A DNA stretch of 64,000 nucleotides, taken from assembly GCF_014695915.1 (NCBI RefSeq), contig NZ_JACJPF010000111.1, forward strand, positions 53,767 to 117,766. Reading direction: 5' to 3'. The notes beneath the pieces were generated by a model, which searched no databases, had not been told where the DNA came from, and saw only the letters and a program-made list of their open reading frames with translations. The position numbers and the translations under genes were made by a program. How positions within the stretch are numbered: the first letter of the stretch is position 1; every line of letters begins with the position of its first letter. The stretch is from Trichocoleus sp. FACHB-40. Its GTDB lineage: Bacteria; Cyanobacteriota; Cyanobacteriia; Cyanobacteriales; FACHB-T130. Below are positions 8,810 to 17,189 of this stretch, piece after piece.

Positions 8810-9532
8810 ATGAAAAACTTAATCCAAAAAATATTAAATTTCCCAAATAACTTCAATAGTTTTGAAGCCCGGAACAAGCAAGATGTTCTCTTATTTGACT
8901 CCTCATTTGCTGCCCAAGACATTGCCTTTATAATTGGCGGTCATTGGGATGGTTGTAATGGTATTTTAGTAACTAAAAATGATGAAATAGCGGTTAATAC
9001 GGCTGCTGAATTGTTAGGGGCGCGATGGTGTTACAATGGTGCCAAAATCGCCCTGACAAGCAGATTAAGTGCTGATGACTTAAGGCGACGTTATGCAGCA
9101 GGAGAAAGGCATTTTATCAATGCTAACTTGAGGTGCGCTAGGCTTGGTGAGTGTTTACTTAGTGAAGTTAACCTGAGCTGGGCAAAACTGAGTTTAGCAA
9201 ACCTGTGTGGAGCCAATTTAAGTAAAGCAAACTTAAGTGATGCAGATTTGATTGAAGCCAACTTGACCGAAGCCAACCTGCGTACAGCTAACTTGGCTAG
9301 AACAAACCTGGCTAAAGCTAACCTGCGGCTAGCAGATTTAAGAGGGGCAAATTTGAGTAAAGCTTTCTTGAGTGAGGCTAATCTCAGCGAAGCCGATTTA
9401 AGGGGAGCAAATCTAGAATTGGCAGACTTAAGAGGTGCTGATTTGAGTGGAACTAACCTGAGTGGTGCTAACTTAAGTGGTGCCAAGTTAATTGAAGCTG
9501 ATTTGGCAACAGCAACCCTATCTAATGACTGA
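8810..9532 (+). CDS. Pentapeptide-repeat protein
   Basis: 240 residues. The first 90 or so form a non-repetitive globular region; from about residue 100 the A(N/D)LxxA pentapeptide pattern (ANLSKANLSDADLIEANL and so on) runs almost unbroken for about 130 residues, predicting a right-handed quadrilateral beta-helix. No transmembrane segment or signal peptide is visible. The family is very abundant in cyanobacteria and the function of most members is unknown. The N-terminal part (IIGGHWDGCNGIL...) is not one I recognise as an enzyme. Apparently monocistronic. Confidence 0.9.
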   Translation: MKNLIQKILNFPNNFNSFEARNKQDVLLFDSSFAAQDIAFIIGGHWDGCNGILVTKNDEIAVNTAAELLGARWCYNGAKIALTSRLSADDLRRRYAAGERHFINANLRCARLGECLLSEVNLSWAKLSLANLCGANLSKANLSDADLIEANLTEANLRTANLARTNLAKANLRLADLRGANLSKAFLSEANLSEADLRGANLELADLRGADLSGTNLSGANLSGAKLIEADLATATLSND

Positions 9533-9695
9533 ATTTGAGTATTATGGATACGTTATTAAGCATTGCTATTGGTATTAGTTTGAGGGCGCGTTCATGGCAG
9601 GAATTGCAATGCTGGCGTTTTCACCATTAAAAGAGGCAGGAGGAAAAGATAATTGAGGGTAGTAAATCCAAGAAAATCTTAATATTTTCCTGGTA

Positions 9696-9799
9696 TATAG
9701 CAATTCTCATACTAGTGAGGCACAGGTATTTTTTTCTCTTCTCTTGTATCAAATAGATAGTGTGAGATTCTGTACCTCATGAGTTCGAGAACCGCTATA
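9696..9799. mobile_element. MITE-like element, TATAGC-end family (copy 2)
   Basis: Ends TATAGCAATTCTCATACTAG and, complemented, TATAGCGGTTCTCGAACTCA form an imperfect inverted repeat of about 30 bp. It sits in the 379-bp gap 9533-9911, in which I see no gene. Confidence 0.6.
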
Positions 9800-9911
9800 G
9801 CATCCGCCAAGTTTCTCTTGTAACGAAACGCTAGAAATAAAAAAATATAGTTCCTTTAAGGATTATTATAAAAAAAAATTGAGAGTAACACAAGTTGATT
9901 AATTTCTCAAT

Positions 9912-10658
9912 ATGGCTAAAGCAGATTTTCGCTTTTATGCAGAACTGAATGATTTCTTGCCGCCTAAAAGAAGGCAAGTAATAATTACTCATCTCTTTGA
10001 AGAACGAGCATCGATTAAGGACACGATTGAATCTCTAGGTGTACCCCATCCGGAAGTTGACTTGATTTTAGTTAATGGGAAATCTGTAGATTTTTCATAT
10101 ATTTTAGCTGATAGCGATCGCATCCAAGTCTATCCGGTTTCCGCTGCCAATGAAAACGCAGCAATAATCTCTCTCGTGCGACCTCAACCGCTAAATGTTT
10201 TTCGCTTTGTTTTAGATATACATTTAGGTAAGCTGGCAACATCTTTACGAATGTTAGGGTTTGATGCCCTTTACCGCAATGATTACGACGACGAAGAATT
10301 AGCCAAAATTTCATCTGCTGAAGAACGAATTCTCTTGACTCGCGATAAAGGTCTATTAATGCGTAGTCTAGTAATATATGGATATTATGTCAGAGAAACT
10401 AACCCAGAGCGACAAATTGTGGAAGTCCTGCGACGCTTTAACTTATTTGAACGAGTTTTGCCATTGCAAAGATGTCTGCGTTGCAATGGATTATTAAAAC
10501 CCGTAGCTAAGGAAACCATCATTGATCAATTACCACCCAATACCGCCTTGCAAATTAATGAATTTCATCGCTGTACTGAATGCAGCCAGATTTATTGGAA
10601 AGGGGCGCATTATGAACGAATGCAGCAATTTATAGAAGCAGTGCTTTCTTCAGGATGA
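9912..10658 (+). CDS. Mut7-C RNase-domain protein with N-terminal ubiquitin-like (ThiS/MoaD-type) domain
   Basis: 248 residues. Residues 1-90 resemble the ubiquitin-like domain found in front of Mut7-C proteins (HPEVDLILVNGKSVDFSYIL). From about 100, LDIHLGKLATSLRMLGFDAL and ILLTRDKGLL give the acidic PIN-like nuclease core, followed by two Cys pairs (CLRC, CTEC) that would bind zinc. Family members are predicted RNases; the substrate is unknown. Start ATG 9912 fits the family N-terminus. Heptamer repeats follow the stop directly. Confidence 0.88.
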   Translation: MAKADFRFYAELNDFLPPKRRQVIITHLFEERASIKDTIESLGVPHPEVDLILVNGKSVDFSYILADSDRIQVYPVSAANENAAIISLVRPQPLNVFRFVLDIHLGKLATSLRMLGFDALYRNDYDDEELAKISSAEERILLTRDKGLLMRSLVIYGYYVRETNPERQIVEVLRRFNLFERVLPLQRCLRCNGLLKPVAKETIIDQLPPNTALQINEFHRCTECSQIYWKGAHYERMQQFIEAVLSSG

Positions 10659-10756
10659 GGGACTGGGGATTGGGGACTAGGGACTGGGGAAGAGAAGAAT
10701 ATAACCCTGGCTTCTCGCCCTACCCTAATCCCTAATCACCTATTCCCAGCCCTGTT
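10659..10756. repeat. Heptamer arrays (GGGGACT-type, then CCCTAAT-type)
   Basis: Degenerate tandem copies of GGGGACT/GGGGATT at 10659-10690, then CCCTAAT/CCCAGCC copies at 10721-10755, filling the gap before the aminotransferase. They resemble the short tandemly repeated sequences (STRR) described in heterocystous cyanobacteria. Confidence 0.7.
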
Positions 10757-10792
10757 TTTGTTCCCAGCCCCTAGCTACCAATCCATTCCTTA

Positions 10793-11959
10793 ATGTCAAC
10801 CTTAAATTATCGTATGCAGGCGGTACAATCGCCAATAATTCCCGTCGTCGGAGAACTAATCCGCAACCATCCGGGGACGATTTCCTTGGGTCAAGGCGTG
10901 GTATATTACAATCCGCCAAAAGAGGCAATTTCACAGATTTCGCAATTTCTAGCCGAACCAGAAAATCACAAGTACAAAGCAGTAGAAGGTATTCCACCTT
11001 TGCTAGATGTAATTGCGGAAAAACTGAAAGCCGAGAATAATATCGATAACAGAAAAAATTGCATTGTTGTCTCTGCTGGAAGCAACATGGCATTTATGAA
11101 TGCGATTCTTGCCATCACTTCTCCAGGGGACGAAATTATTATCCAAACGCCTTATTATTTCAATCACGAAATGGCAATTACCATGTCGAGTTGCCGTCCG
11201 GTACTCGTTGCTACTGACGAAAATTATCAGCTGCGTCCAGATGCGATCACATCTGCAATTACAAATAAAACCCGTGCTGTCGTCACGATTTCACCTAATA
11301 ATCCCACAGGCGCAGTCTACTCGCCAGAAGCCTTGCGCCAAGTTAATCAAATATGTCGCGATCGCGCAATTTATCATATTAGCGATGAAGCCTATGAATA
11401 TTTTACCTACAATAACGTAAAACACTTTTCTCCAGGCTCAATTTATGCTAATACCGATTATACAATTTCACTTTATACCCTCTCAAAAGCCTACGGTTTT
11501 GCTTCTTGGCGTATCGGATATATGGTAATTCCAGAACATCTGCTGGTGTCGGTAAAGAAAGTCCAAGATACGATTCTAATTTGTCCGCCAGTCATCTCGC
11601 AGTATGCAGCATTAGGAGCATTGCAAACAGGAGTTGCTTACTGTCAGGAAAAAATTAGCGCGATCGCATCCGTGCGTCAACTCCTACTAGAAAAACTTGG
11701 TGGCATACAAGATATTTGTACAGTTCCCCCCGCAGACGGAGCATTCTATTTTCTGTTGAAAATTCATGCTAATCTGCACGCAATGGAGCTGGTAGAAAGA
11801 CTAATCCGCGAACATGGTGTAGCTGTCATTCCCGGTACAACCTTTGGTATGGAGGACGGGTGTTACTTGCGCGTCGCCTACGGTGCATTGCAACAAGAGA
11901 CAGCAGCAGAAGGTATTGAGCGATTAGTGCGCGGTTTGAAGACAATTTTAGCGGCTTAA
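10793..11959 (+). CDS. PLP-dependent aminotransferase, class I/II
   Basis: 388 residues, fold type I. Key segments: VSAGSNMAFMNAIL, SPNNPTGAVYS (substrate/cofactor Asn), ISDEAYEYFTY (Asp holding the pyridine nitrogen), and SLSKAYGFASWRIGY with the Schiff-base Lys, plus a C-terminal Arg in YLRVAYG. These place it with aspartate/aromatic/branched-chain type aminotransferases; the exact amino acid cannot be read from sequence. Ends only 12 bp before a strong palindromic hairpin and faces the OYE gene. The paralogous dapL lies at 26814-28049. Confidence 0.88.
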   Translation: MSTLNYRMQAVQSPIIPVVGELIRNHPGTISLGQGVVYYNPPKEAISQISQFLAEPENHKYKAVEGIPPLLDVIAEKLKAENNIDNRKNCIVVSAGSNMAFMNAILAITSPGDEIIIQTPYYFNHEMAITMSSCRPVLVATDENYQLRPDAITSAITNKTRAVVTISPNNPTGAVYSPEALRQVNQICRDRAIYHISDEAYEYFTYNNVKHFSPGSIYANTDYTISLYTLSKAYGFASWRIGYMVIPEHLLVSVKKVQDTILICPPVISQYAALGALQTGVAYCQEKISAIASVRQLLLEKLGGIQDICTVPPADGAFYFLLKIHANLHAMELVERLIREHGVAVIPGTTFGMEDGCYLRVAYGALQQETAAEGIERLVRGLKTILAA

Positions 11960-11970
11960 TGTAACCCTTC

Positions 11971-11999
11971 CTCGTTCCCAGTCAGAGACTGGGAACGAG
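11971..11999. terminator. Bidirectional hairpin, CTCGTTCCC repeat family (copy 1)
   Basis: A perfect 13-bp stem (CTCGTTCCCAGTC) with a 3-base loop, between the convergent aminotransferase and OYE genes. Related hairpins lie at 14064, 45544 and 54191, so it is also a dispersed palindromic repeat. Confidence 0.75.
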
Positions 12000-12003
12000 A
12001 GAT

Positions 12004-13110
12004 TTACACAGTTTGTAATTCCAGACTGGGATAGTCAATATATCCCTTCTCATCTCCACCATAAAACGTGTCGCGATCCGGCTTATTGAGTGGAGCATTA
12101 GCTGCAAAACGCTCAGGCAAATCAGGATTCGCAATATACAGCCTACCGTATGCCACCAAATCCGCATCACCAGAAGCCAAGACAGCATTCCCCAACTCGC
12201 GGTCATATCCTCCCGCCGCAATCAGCATTCCCTTGAAGATGGGGCGGAAGTATCCCACAGACAAGCCGCCTGTATTGACTTCGAGCGTAGTATTGCCATC
12301 AAGTCTCGGCTCCACAATGTGCAAGTAAGCCAAACCAAAACGGTTAAGTGCAGAAGCTACATAGCTGAACAAAGCTGCTGGATTTGAGTCAGACATACTG
12401 TTAAAAGTACCACTGGGAGAAAGGCGAATTCCTACCCGTTCTCCACCCCAAACACTTACCACCGCTTCAGTTACTTCCATCAAAAGTCGGGCGCGGTTCT
12501 CAATTGAACCCCCATACTCATCGGTGCGTTTATTCGTGCCATCCTGAAGAAACTGGTCAAGTAAATAACCGTTAGCGCTGTGAATTTCCACACCATCAAA
12601 TCCCGCCGCCAAAGCATTTTCAGCCCCTTGGCGGTATTGTTCGACAATCCCCGGAATCTCTTGAGTTAAGAGGGCGCGAGGAGTTACAAAGGGTTTTGGC
12701 CCCTCATTAGTCATAGCTTCTCCGGCGGGAGCGATCGCGCTTGGTGCTACTGGCAATTCTCCCCCCGGTTGCAGTGACGGGTGAGAAATGCGCCCAACGT
12801 GCCACAGTTGTAGAAAAATCCGCCCGCCACGCCCATGAACTGCATCCGTTATCAATTGCCACCCAGCCACTTGTTCTTGCGAATGAATCCCTGGAGTATT
12901 GGCATATCCCTGTCCTTGCGGCGATACTTGAGTTGCCTCAGCAATAATTAACCCCGCCGATGCCCGTTGTTCATAATAAGTAACATTCATTGCTCTGGGA
13001 ACATTTCCTTCACCAGCACGCATCCGAGTTAACGGAGCCATCACAATTCTATTAGGAAGTTCTAAGGAACCCAACTGAACAGGTGAGAAAAGATTGACAT
13101 TAGCACTCAT
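12004..13110 (-). CDS. Old Yellow Enzyme family alkene reductase (FMN, NemA-like)
   Basis: About 368 residues. The N-terminus LFSPVQLGSLELPNRIVMAP and the motif HSANGYLLDQFLQD (the active-site H-x-x-N pair, then the FMN-binding part) are diagnostic of the OYE class that includes N-ethylmaleimide reductase. It reduces activated C=C bonds or nitro compounds with NAD(P)H in the cytoplasm. I prefer ATG 13110 (MSANVNL) over the in-frame ATG 13125: the upstream ATG overlaps GGAG, which is well placed to be the ribosome site of the second ATG. Close to thioredoxin on the same strand, compatible with a redox-stress role. Confidence 0.9.
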   Translation of the reverse strand: MSANVNLFSPVQLGSLELPNRIVMAPLTRMRAGEGNVPRAMNVTYYEQRASAGLIIAEATQVSPQGQGYANTPGIHSQEQVAGWQLITDAVHGRGGRIFLQLWHVGRISHPSLQPGGELPVAPSAIAPAGEAMTNEGPKPFVTPRALLTQEIPGIVEQYRQGAENALAAGFDGVEIHSANGYLLDQFLQDGTNKRTDEYGGSIENRARLLMEVTEAVVSVWGGERVGIRLSPSGTFNSMSDSNPAALFSYVASALNRFGLAYLHIVEPRLDGNTTLEVNTGGLSVGYFRPIFKGMLIAAGGYDRELGNAVLASGDADLVAYGRLYIANPDLPERFAANAPLNKPDRDTFYGGDEKGYIDYPSLELQTV

Positions 13111-13211
13111 AGATAGAATCTCCATTGCAACGACATTAAAGTATCAGGAACTTCAACCAGCTAGTACAATACTTTCGCTGGCTGAAATCACCGATATAGA
13201 AACTGACTAAT

Positions 13212-13577
13212 TTAAGCAGCTTGCTCTATTGTTGAGTTATTCTGTGGAAGTAAATCGTTGACTTTGGCAGCAAACACCGCCAGAGGCGCTACCCCAACTA
13301 CTTGATCCACAACTTGACCATCTTTGAAAAACAAAACAGTTGGAACAGCTTGAATTTTGTATTGATTAGCAAGTTGCCCGTACTCATCAATATTCAACTT
13401 GCCGACCTTAGCAACTCCTTCAAAATTGGCAGCTAATTCTTCAATCAAAGGATTGAGCATTCGACAAGGCCCACACCAAGCAGCCCAGAAATCCACAACA
13501 ACCGGAACTGAACTAGCAACAACTTCGTTTTCAAAGTTATCTTCTGTCAAGATGACATACTTAGAGTTCTCTGACAT
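13212..13577 (-). CDS. trxA: Thioredoxin
   Basis: 121 residues with active-site W34-CGPC38 and the cis-Pro loop (VPTVLFF); a cytoplasmic disulfide reductant. The N-terminus (MSENSKYVILTEDNF) and length fit typical cyanobacterial TrxA-type proteins with a short extra tail. It is transcribed divergently from an ArsR-family gene; the 145-bp gap holds two TAGTTA/TAACTA inverted repeats that are candidate operators. In Anabaena PCC 7120 the ArsR-type regulator RexT controls trxA2, so a similar pairing is a reasonable inference here. Confidence 0.93.
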   Translation of the reverse strand: MSENSKYVILTEDNFENEVVASSVPVVVDFWAAWCGPCRMLNPLIEELAANFEGVAKVGKLNIDEYGQLANQYKIQAVPTVLFFKDGQVVDQVVGVAPLAVFAAKVNDLLPQNNSTIEQAA

Positions 13578-13583
13578 GATTTT

Positions 13584-13600
13584 CAGCCTCCTTCAGGCTG
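13584..13600 (-). promoter_or_regulatory. Hairpin overlapping the trxA ribosome-binding site
   Basis: In the transcript sense the sequence is CAGCCTGAAGGAGGCTG: a 6-bp stem CAGCCT/AGGCTG with a 5-base loop that contains or abuts the AAGGAGG ribosome site, 6 bases before the trxA ATG. It could modulate translation. Confidence 0.45.
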
Positions 13601-13632
13601 GAGCGCAACGTGAGGCGAATCGACTGGTTTAG

Positions 13633-13654
13633 TAGTTAAACAACCATTTAACTA
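13633..13654. promoter_or_regulatory. Candidate ArsR-family operator 1
   Basis: Perfect inverted repeat TAGTTAAA-6-TTTAACTA in the trxA/arsR divergent intergenic region, closer to trxA. It shares the half-site TAGTTA/TAACTA with operator 2. Confidence 0.55.
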
Positions 13655-13685
13655 AATACTAGAGCAATCTTCTATAGTAGTCAAG

Positions 13686-13699
13686 TAGTTATTTAACTA
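13686..13699. promoter_or_regulatory. Candidate ArsR-family operator 2
   Basis: Perfect inverted repeat TAGTTA-TT-TAACTA, 24 bp before the regulator's ATG, where binding would block its own promoter. Confidence 0.55.
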
Positions 13700-13722
13700 T
13701 TTTTAGACATAAAATAGAAATT

Positions 13723-14049
13723 ATGAATAACAACGATAGCGTTCAATCGCCCTCGGTGTATCGAGTTGCACAAGGGGACATAGAACGTCGAGCGAAAATC
13801 TTTGCGGCTCTCGCTGACCCAACGCGCTTGCGGATGGTGGAGATGTTAGCTCTTTGCGGCGAGTGTGGGGAAAAGAGCGGTTCAGAGATAGCCAATCAGT
13901 TAGGGATTAGTCTGGCTCTATTTTGTCATCACTCTAAGACACTGCTGGAAGCTGGGTTAATCCAAACCCGAAAAGAAGGGCAAACCAAGTATAACTCGCT
14001 GAATCGGGAGTTACTGCAAGATTGCTTCGCCAGTTTGATGCCCAAATAG
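13723..14049 (+). CDS. ArsR/SmtB-family transcriptional regulator (RexT-like candidate)
   Basis: 108 residues. Winged helix: ARIFAALADPTRLRMVEMLA-type alpha helices, recognition helix around 56-74 (ANQLGISLALFCHHSKTLLEAG), beta-wing KEGQTKYNSL. Cysteines 45 and 48 (LCGECGE) and 68 (LFCHH) could sense metals or redox state. Divergent from thioredoxin with two shared inverted repeats. RexT of Anabaena is an H2O2-responsive ArsR-type repressor of a thioredoxin gene, which makes this a good candidate orthologue or analogue; a metal sensor is the alternative. Confidence 0.85.
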   Translation: MNNNDSVQSPSVYRVAQGDIERRAKIFAALADPTRLRMVEMLALCGECGEKSGSEIANQLGISLALFCHHSKTLLEAGLIQTRKEGQTKYNSLNRELLQDCFASLMPK

Positions 14050-14063
14050 CAGCTCTCTATCAT

Positions 14064-14096
14064 CTCTGGTTTCCAGGCTCTGACTGGGAACCAGAG
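14064..14096. terminator. Bidirectional hairpin, CTCGTTCCC-like repeat family (copy 2)
   Basis: Stem CTCTGGTTTCCAG pairs with CTGGGAACCAGAG (one mismatch) around a 7-base loop, between the convergent ArsR and amidotransferase genes. Confidence 0.7.
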
Positions 14097-14105
14097 TAAA
14101 AGTAG

Positions 14106-14810
14106 TCACACTTTTGATTTTGTCGTTTGCAGCCAGAAGGGAAGAAAACCCTTTAGCCAATTTTCACATTCGCTGCCATAAAGTAATTGCTTTTGTATTT
14201 GTTCTTCGCGAGACTGTGCGCCTGGAAGTGTCAGCATATGAGCGCCAAGGGTAGTCCATTTTCTGAGCATTTTTTTGGTTATTTCAGGATGGAACTGTAC
14301 GCCGTAAGCATTATCTCCATAACGAAAAGCTTGTGTTTCAAAAATCTCACCTTTAGCTAACTTAACTGCTCCTGTTGGCAGTCCAAATCCCTCAAGGTGC
14401 CAGTGATAAACATATCTAAGGGAGTCAAAAGGTTCTTGTGCTGCGTCTGCTGGCTCGACTGAAAAATAGCCGATTTCAGTCATGCCCTCTGGATGAGGTG
14501 CAACGGATGCACCAAGTACACGCGCCAATAACTGAGCGCCCAAACAAATTCCGAAAAAAGGCTTACCAGAAGAGAGAACAGTCGGTATCCAATCCAGTTC
14601 TCTACGAATAAATGGTAGGGTTTCGCTATCGTTTGCGCTCATCTGCCCACCAAATATGACAACAGCTTCGTGGCTGTCCATCGTGCGTGGTAGTTCCTCT
14701 CCGATGCTGGGACAACGAATATCAAGTTCATAACCGTTGCTGCGGAGAATTTGCCCAACAAGTCCGGAATCTGATGTTTTTTGATGTATAACTAAAAGAA
14801 TTTTTTTCAC
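14106..14810 (-). CDS. Class I glutamine amidotransferase-like protein
   Basis: 234 residues, GATase1 fold. The nucleophile elbow is FGICLGAQ (Cys about 91) and the His/Glu of the triad are in GVQFHPEIT. Stand-alone proteins of this type include GMP-synthase-like amidotransferases and gamma-glutamyl hydrolases. No synthetase partner is adjacent, so substrate is unknown. Start ATG 14810; the gene runs towards the ArsR gene and shares the hairpin terminator. Confidence 0.85.
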   Translation of the reverse strand: MKKILLVIHQKTSDSGLVGQILRSNGYELDIRCPSIGEELPRTMDSHEAVVIFGGQMSANDSETLPFIRRELDWIPTVLSSGKPFFGICLGAQLLARVLGASVAPHPEGMTEIGYFSVEPADAAQEPFDSLRYVYHWHLEGFGLPTGAVKLAKGEIFETQAFRYGDNAYGVQFHPEITKKMLRKWTTLGAHMLTLPGAQSREEQIQKQLLYGSECENWLKGFLPFWLQTTKSKV

Positions 14811-15206
14811 TATTGCATCTGTGTAAAGTTACATAAGAATTTTCTTTGAAGGAGGCAATACAAACTGTTTATTCTGGTACTGCATTAATCGGTCGAAATG
14901 CTGGTAATATCTTCCTTATACTGCCTAATGATAAAAACACAAAGCAGCACGGTACTGGCTCGCCAATCTACGTTCTTTGAGTCGCTTCGAGTAGTCCAGT
15001 AGAAGGCTGGCCGTGTGTTACGCTCTCCAAAGCGCACACTACTTCTGTAATGCAATTGTACCAAAGGGTAAAATAAATATAGGCTCAACTTGTTGAAACC
15101 TAGACTGTGTGAGACTTTGAAATATTTTTAAATAAAATATCCAAAAACAGTTACAGGTCAGATACTTGCGGGTACTCTAGATATATAACCTTGGGTAGAT
15201 GAAGTT
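14811..15206. other. 396-bp gap without a recognised gene
   Basis: I see no supported gene here. One plus-strand stretch around 14870-14950 reads as plausible peptide (ALIGRNAGNIFLILPND) but stops quickly and is not recognisable; it may be a decayed gene. Confidence 0.3.
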
Positions 15207-17189
15207 ATGCACTCTTTAGGTAAGTGGCTAGAAAACTGTTATATCCCCTGCAATCCTGCTAACTCCGCGGATTGTTATGATCGGAAACCAGCATATCCGC
15301 GTCCGCAGTTAGAGCGATCGCACTGGGTTTGTCTGAACGGCTCTTGGAAGTTTACATTTGATGACGATGGCAAAAAAATTCGTCCTTCAGATATTTCTGA
15401 GTGGACACATACCATTCAAGTCCCCTTTGCTCCCGAATCCGCCCAAAGTGGGATAGGCGATACGGGTTTTCATCCTAATTGCTGGTATGAGCGGGAATTT
15501 GACGTACCGGAAGGTGAGGGGCGGGTACTCCTCCATTTCGGAGCTGTAGATTATTGTGCGAAAGTCTGGGTCAATGGTCAGTTTATGACTGAACATGAGG
15601 GCGGTCATACCCCATTCACTATAGATATTACATCTGTATTGAATAAAGATGAACCCCAGCGAGTAACACTTTGGGCGCAAGACGATCCGCAAGACTTAGC
15701 TAAACCTCGCGGTAAGCAAGATTGGCAGTTGGAACCCCACAGTATCTGGTATCCGCGCACCAGTGGAATTTGGCAGACTGTTTGGGTTGAGCGCGTTCCC
15801 TCTACTTATATTCAGCGTATTCGCTGGACTCCGCACTTTGAGCGGTGGGAGATTGGTTTTGAGGCTTTTGTTGGGGGTGAGCTACGCGATGGCATCCAAA
15901 TTAAAGTTAAACTAACCGTCGGCTGTCATCTGCTGGTAAACGATACCTACGAAGTGATTAACGGGGAGATTCACCGCCGCATTGCTTTATCTGACCCTGG
16001 TATCGACGACTACCGCAACGAGTTACTGTGGAGTCCGGAGAAACCGACTTTAATTGATGCTTCTGTGCAGTTGTGGTCTGATGACAAGCTGTTGGATGAC
16101 GTAAGATCCTATACAGCGATGCGGACTGTGTCAACTCAGCGCGATCGCTTTATGCTTAACGGTCGCCCTTACTATCTGCGGCTGGTTCTAGACCAAGGTT
16201 ACTGGCCCGACACGCTGATGACTCCTCCCTCAGATGAGGCGTTGCGGCGCGATGTGGAGTTAGCCAAAGCAATGGGCTTCAACGGTGTCCGCAAACACCA
16301 AAAGATAGAAGACCCCCGTTTCTTGTATTGGGCGGACGTACTTGGTTTGATGGTCTGGGAAGAAATGCCCAGCCCCTATCGCTTTAGTCCCAAAGCCGTA
16401 GAACGCATTACGAAGGAGTGGACTGAGGTTATCGAACGCGATGCCAGCCATCCGTGTATTGTAGTCTGGGTGCCGTTCAACGAATCTTGGGGAGTTCCCG
16501 ACTTAACAGCAACAGAGGCGCATCGCCACTGCGTGCAAGCACTCTATCACTTAACCAAAACTCTAGACCCGACTCGCCCTGTAATTGGTAACGATGGCTG
16601 GGAAAGTGCGGCCACCGACATCCTGGCTATCCACGACTACGATAACAGACCGACTCGGTTATCGAAGCGCTATGGGCCAGAGGTGAAGTTATCGGATCTG
16701 TTCGATCGCCAGCGGCCGGGTGGGCGCGTCTTGACGCTTGACGGGTATCCTCATCAAGGACAGCCTATCATGCTGACTGAGTTCGGGGGCATTGCCTACG
16801 CGCATCGGGAAAGCCCTGATTCAAACAAAGTTTGGGGATACGTGCGTTCTGAAAATCTCTCGGAACTGGAAGTAAGGTATACCGCGTTACTGAATGTGGT
16901 TAACAAAGTCGAATTATTCAGCGGATTTTGTTACACCCAGCTAACGGATACTTTCCAAGAAGCTAACGGACTGTTGTATGCTGACCGGACACCGAAATTC
17001 CCCATAGAAGCGATCGCATCTGCGACTCTAGGTAGGGGCGGCGAAGACGAGGAAGACGCTATGCTCTCAGGGATGAAAGCTGGATGGTCGCAAGACAAAA
17101 ATGCATTCCCTGGATCTGTTGAAACCGGATGGTCGCACTCTGAAGCTGTACAGCAGATACCCCATTGCGGAGGGAATTATAGCTCCTAG
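15207..17189 (+). CDS. Glycoside hydrolase family 2 (beta-galactosidase/beta-glucuronidase-like)
   Basis: 660 residues. Domain order: GH2 sugar-binding jelly roll (LNGSWKFTFDDDG, VWVNGQFMTEHEGGHTPFTIDIT), Ig-like domain, TIM barrel. The catalytic acid/base is E426 in FNESWG and the nucleophile is E525 in LTEFGG. No signal peptide, so cytoplasmic. The last 89 bp overlap galT in another frame: residues after about 630 are Gly/Ser-rich and probably an extension from readthrough into galT rather than conserved enzyme. Position immediately before galT suggests it liberates galactose (or a relative) for the Leloir pathway; glucuronidase-type activity is the alternative. Confidence 0.88.
   Translation: MHSLGKWLENCYIPCNPANSADCYDRKPAYPRPQLERSHWVCLNGSWKFTFDDDGKKIRPSDISEWTHTIQVPFAPESAQSGIGDTGFHPNCWYEREFDVPEGEGRVLLHFGAVDYCAKVWVNGQFMTEHEGGHTPFTIDITSVLNKDEPQRVTLWAQDDPQDLAKPRGKQDWQLEPHSIWYPRTSGIWQTVWVERVPSTYIQRIRWTPHFERWEIGFEAFVGGELRDGIQIKVKLTVGCHLLVNDTYEVINGEIHRRIALSDPGIDDYRNELLWSPEKPTLIDASVQLWSDDKLLDDVRSYTAMRTVSTQRDRFMLNGRPYYLRLVLDQGYWPDTLMTPPSDEALRRDVELAKAMGFNGVRKHQKIEDPRFLYWADVLGLMVWEEMPSPYRFSPKAVERITKEWTEVIERDASHPCIVVWVPFNESWGVPDLTATEAHRHCVQALYHLTKTLDPTRPVIGNDGWESAATDILAIHDYDNRPTRLSKRYGPEVKLSDLFDRQRPGGRVLTLDGYPHQGQPIMLTEFGGIAYAHRESPDSNKVWGYVRSENLSELEVRYTALLNVVNKVELFSGFCYTQLTDTFQEANGLLYADRTPKFPIEAIASATLGRGGEDEEDAMLSGMKAGWSQDKNAFPGSVETGWSHSEAVQQIPHCGGNYSS

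Noticed and set aside
9091..9486. 131-codon minus-strand frame opposite the pentapeptide gene
   Set aside because: It is the antisense reflection of the repetitive pentapeptide codons (LAPLK repeats).
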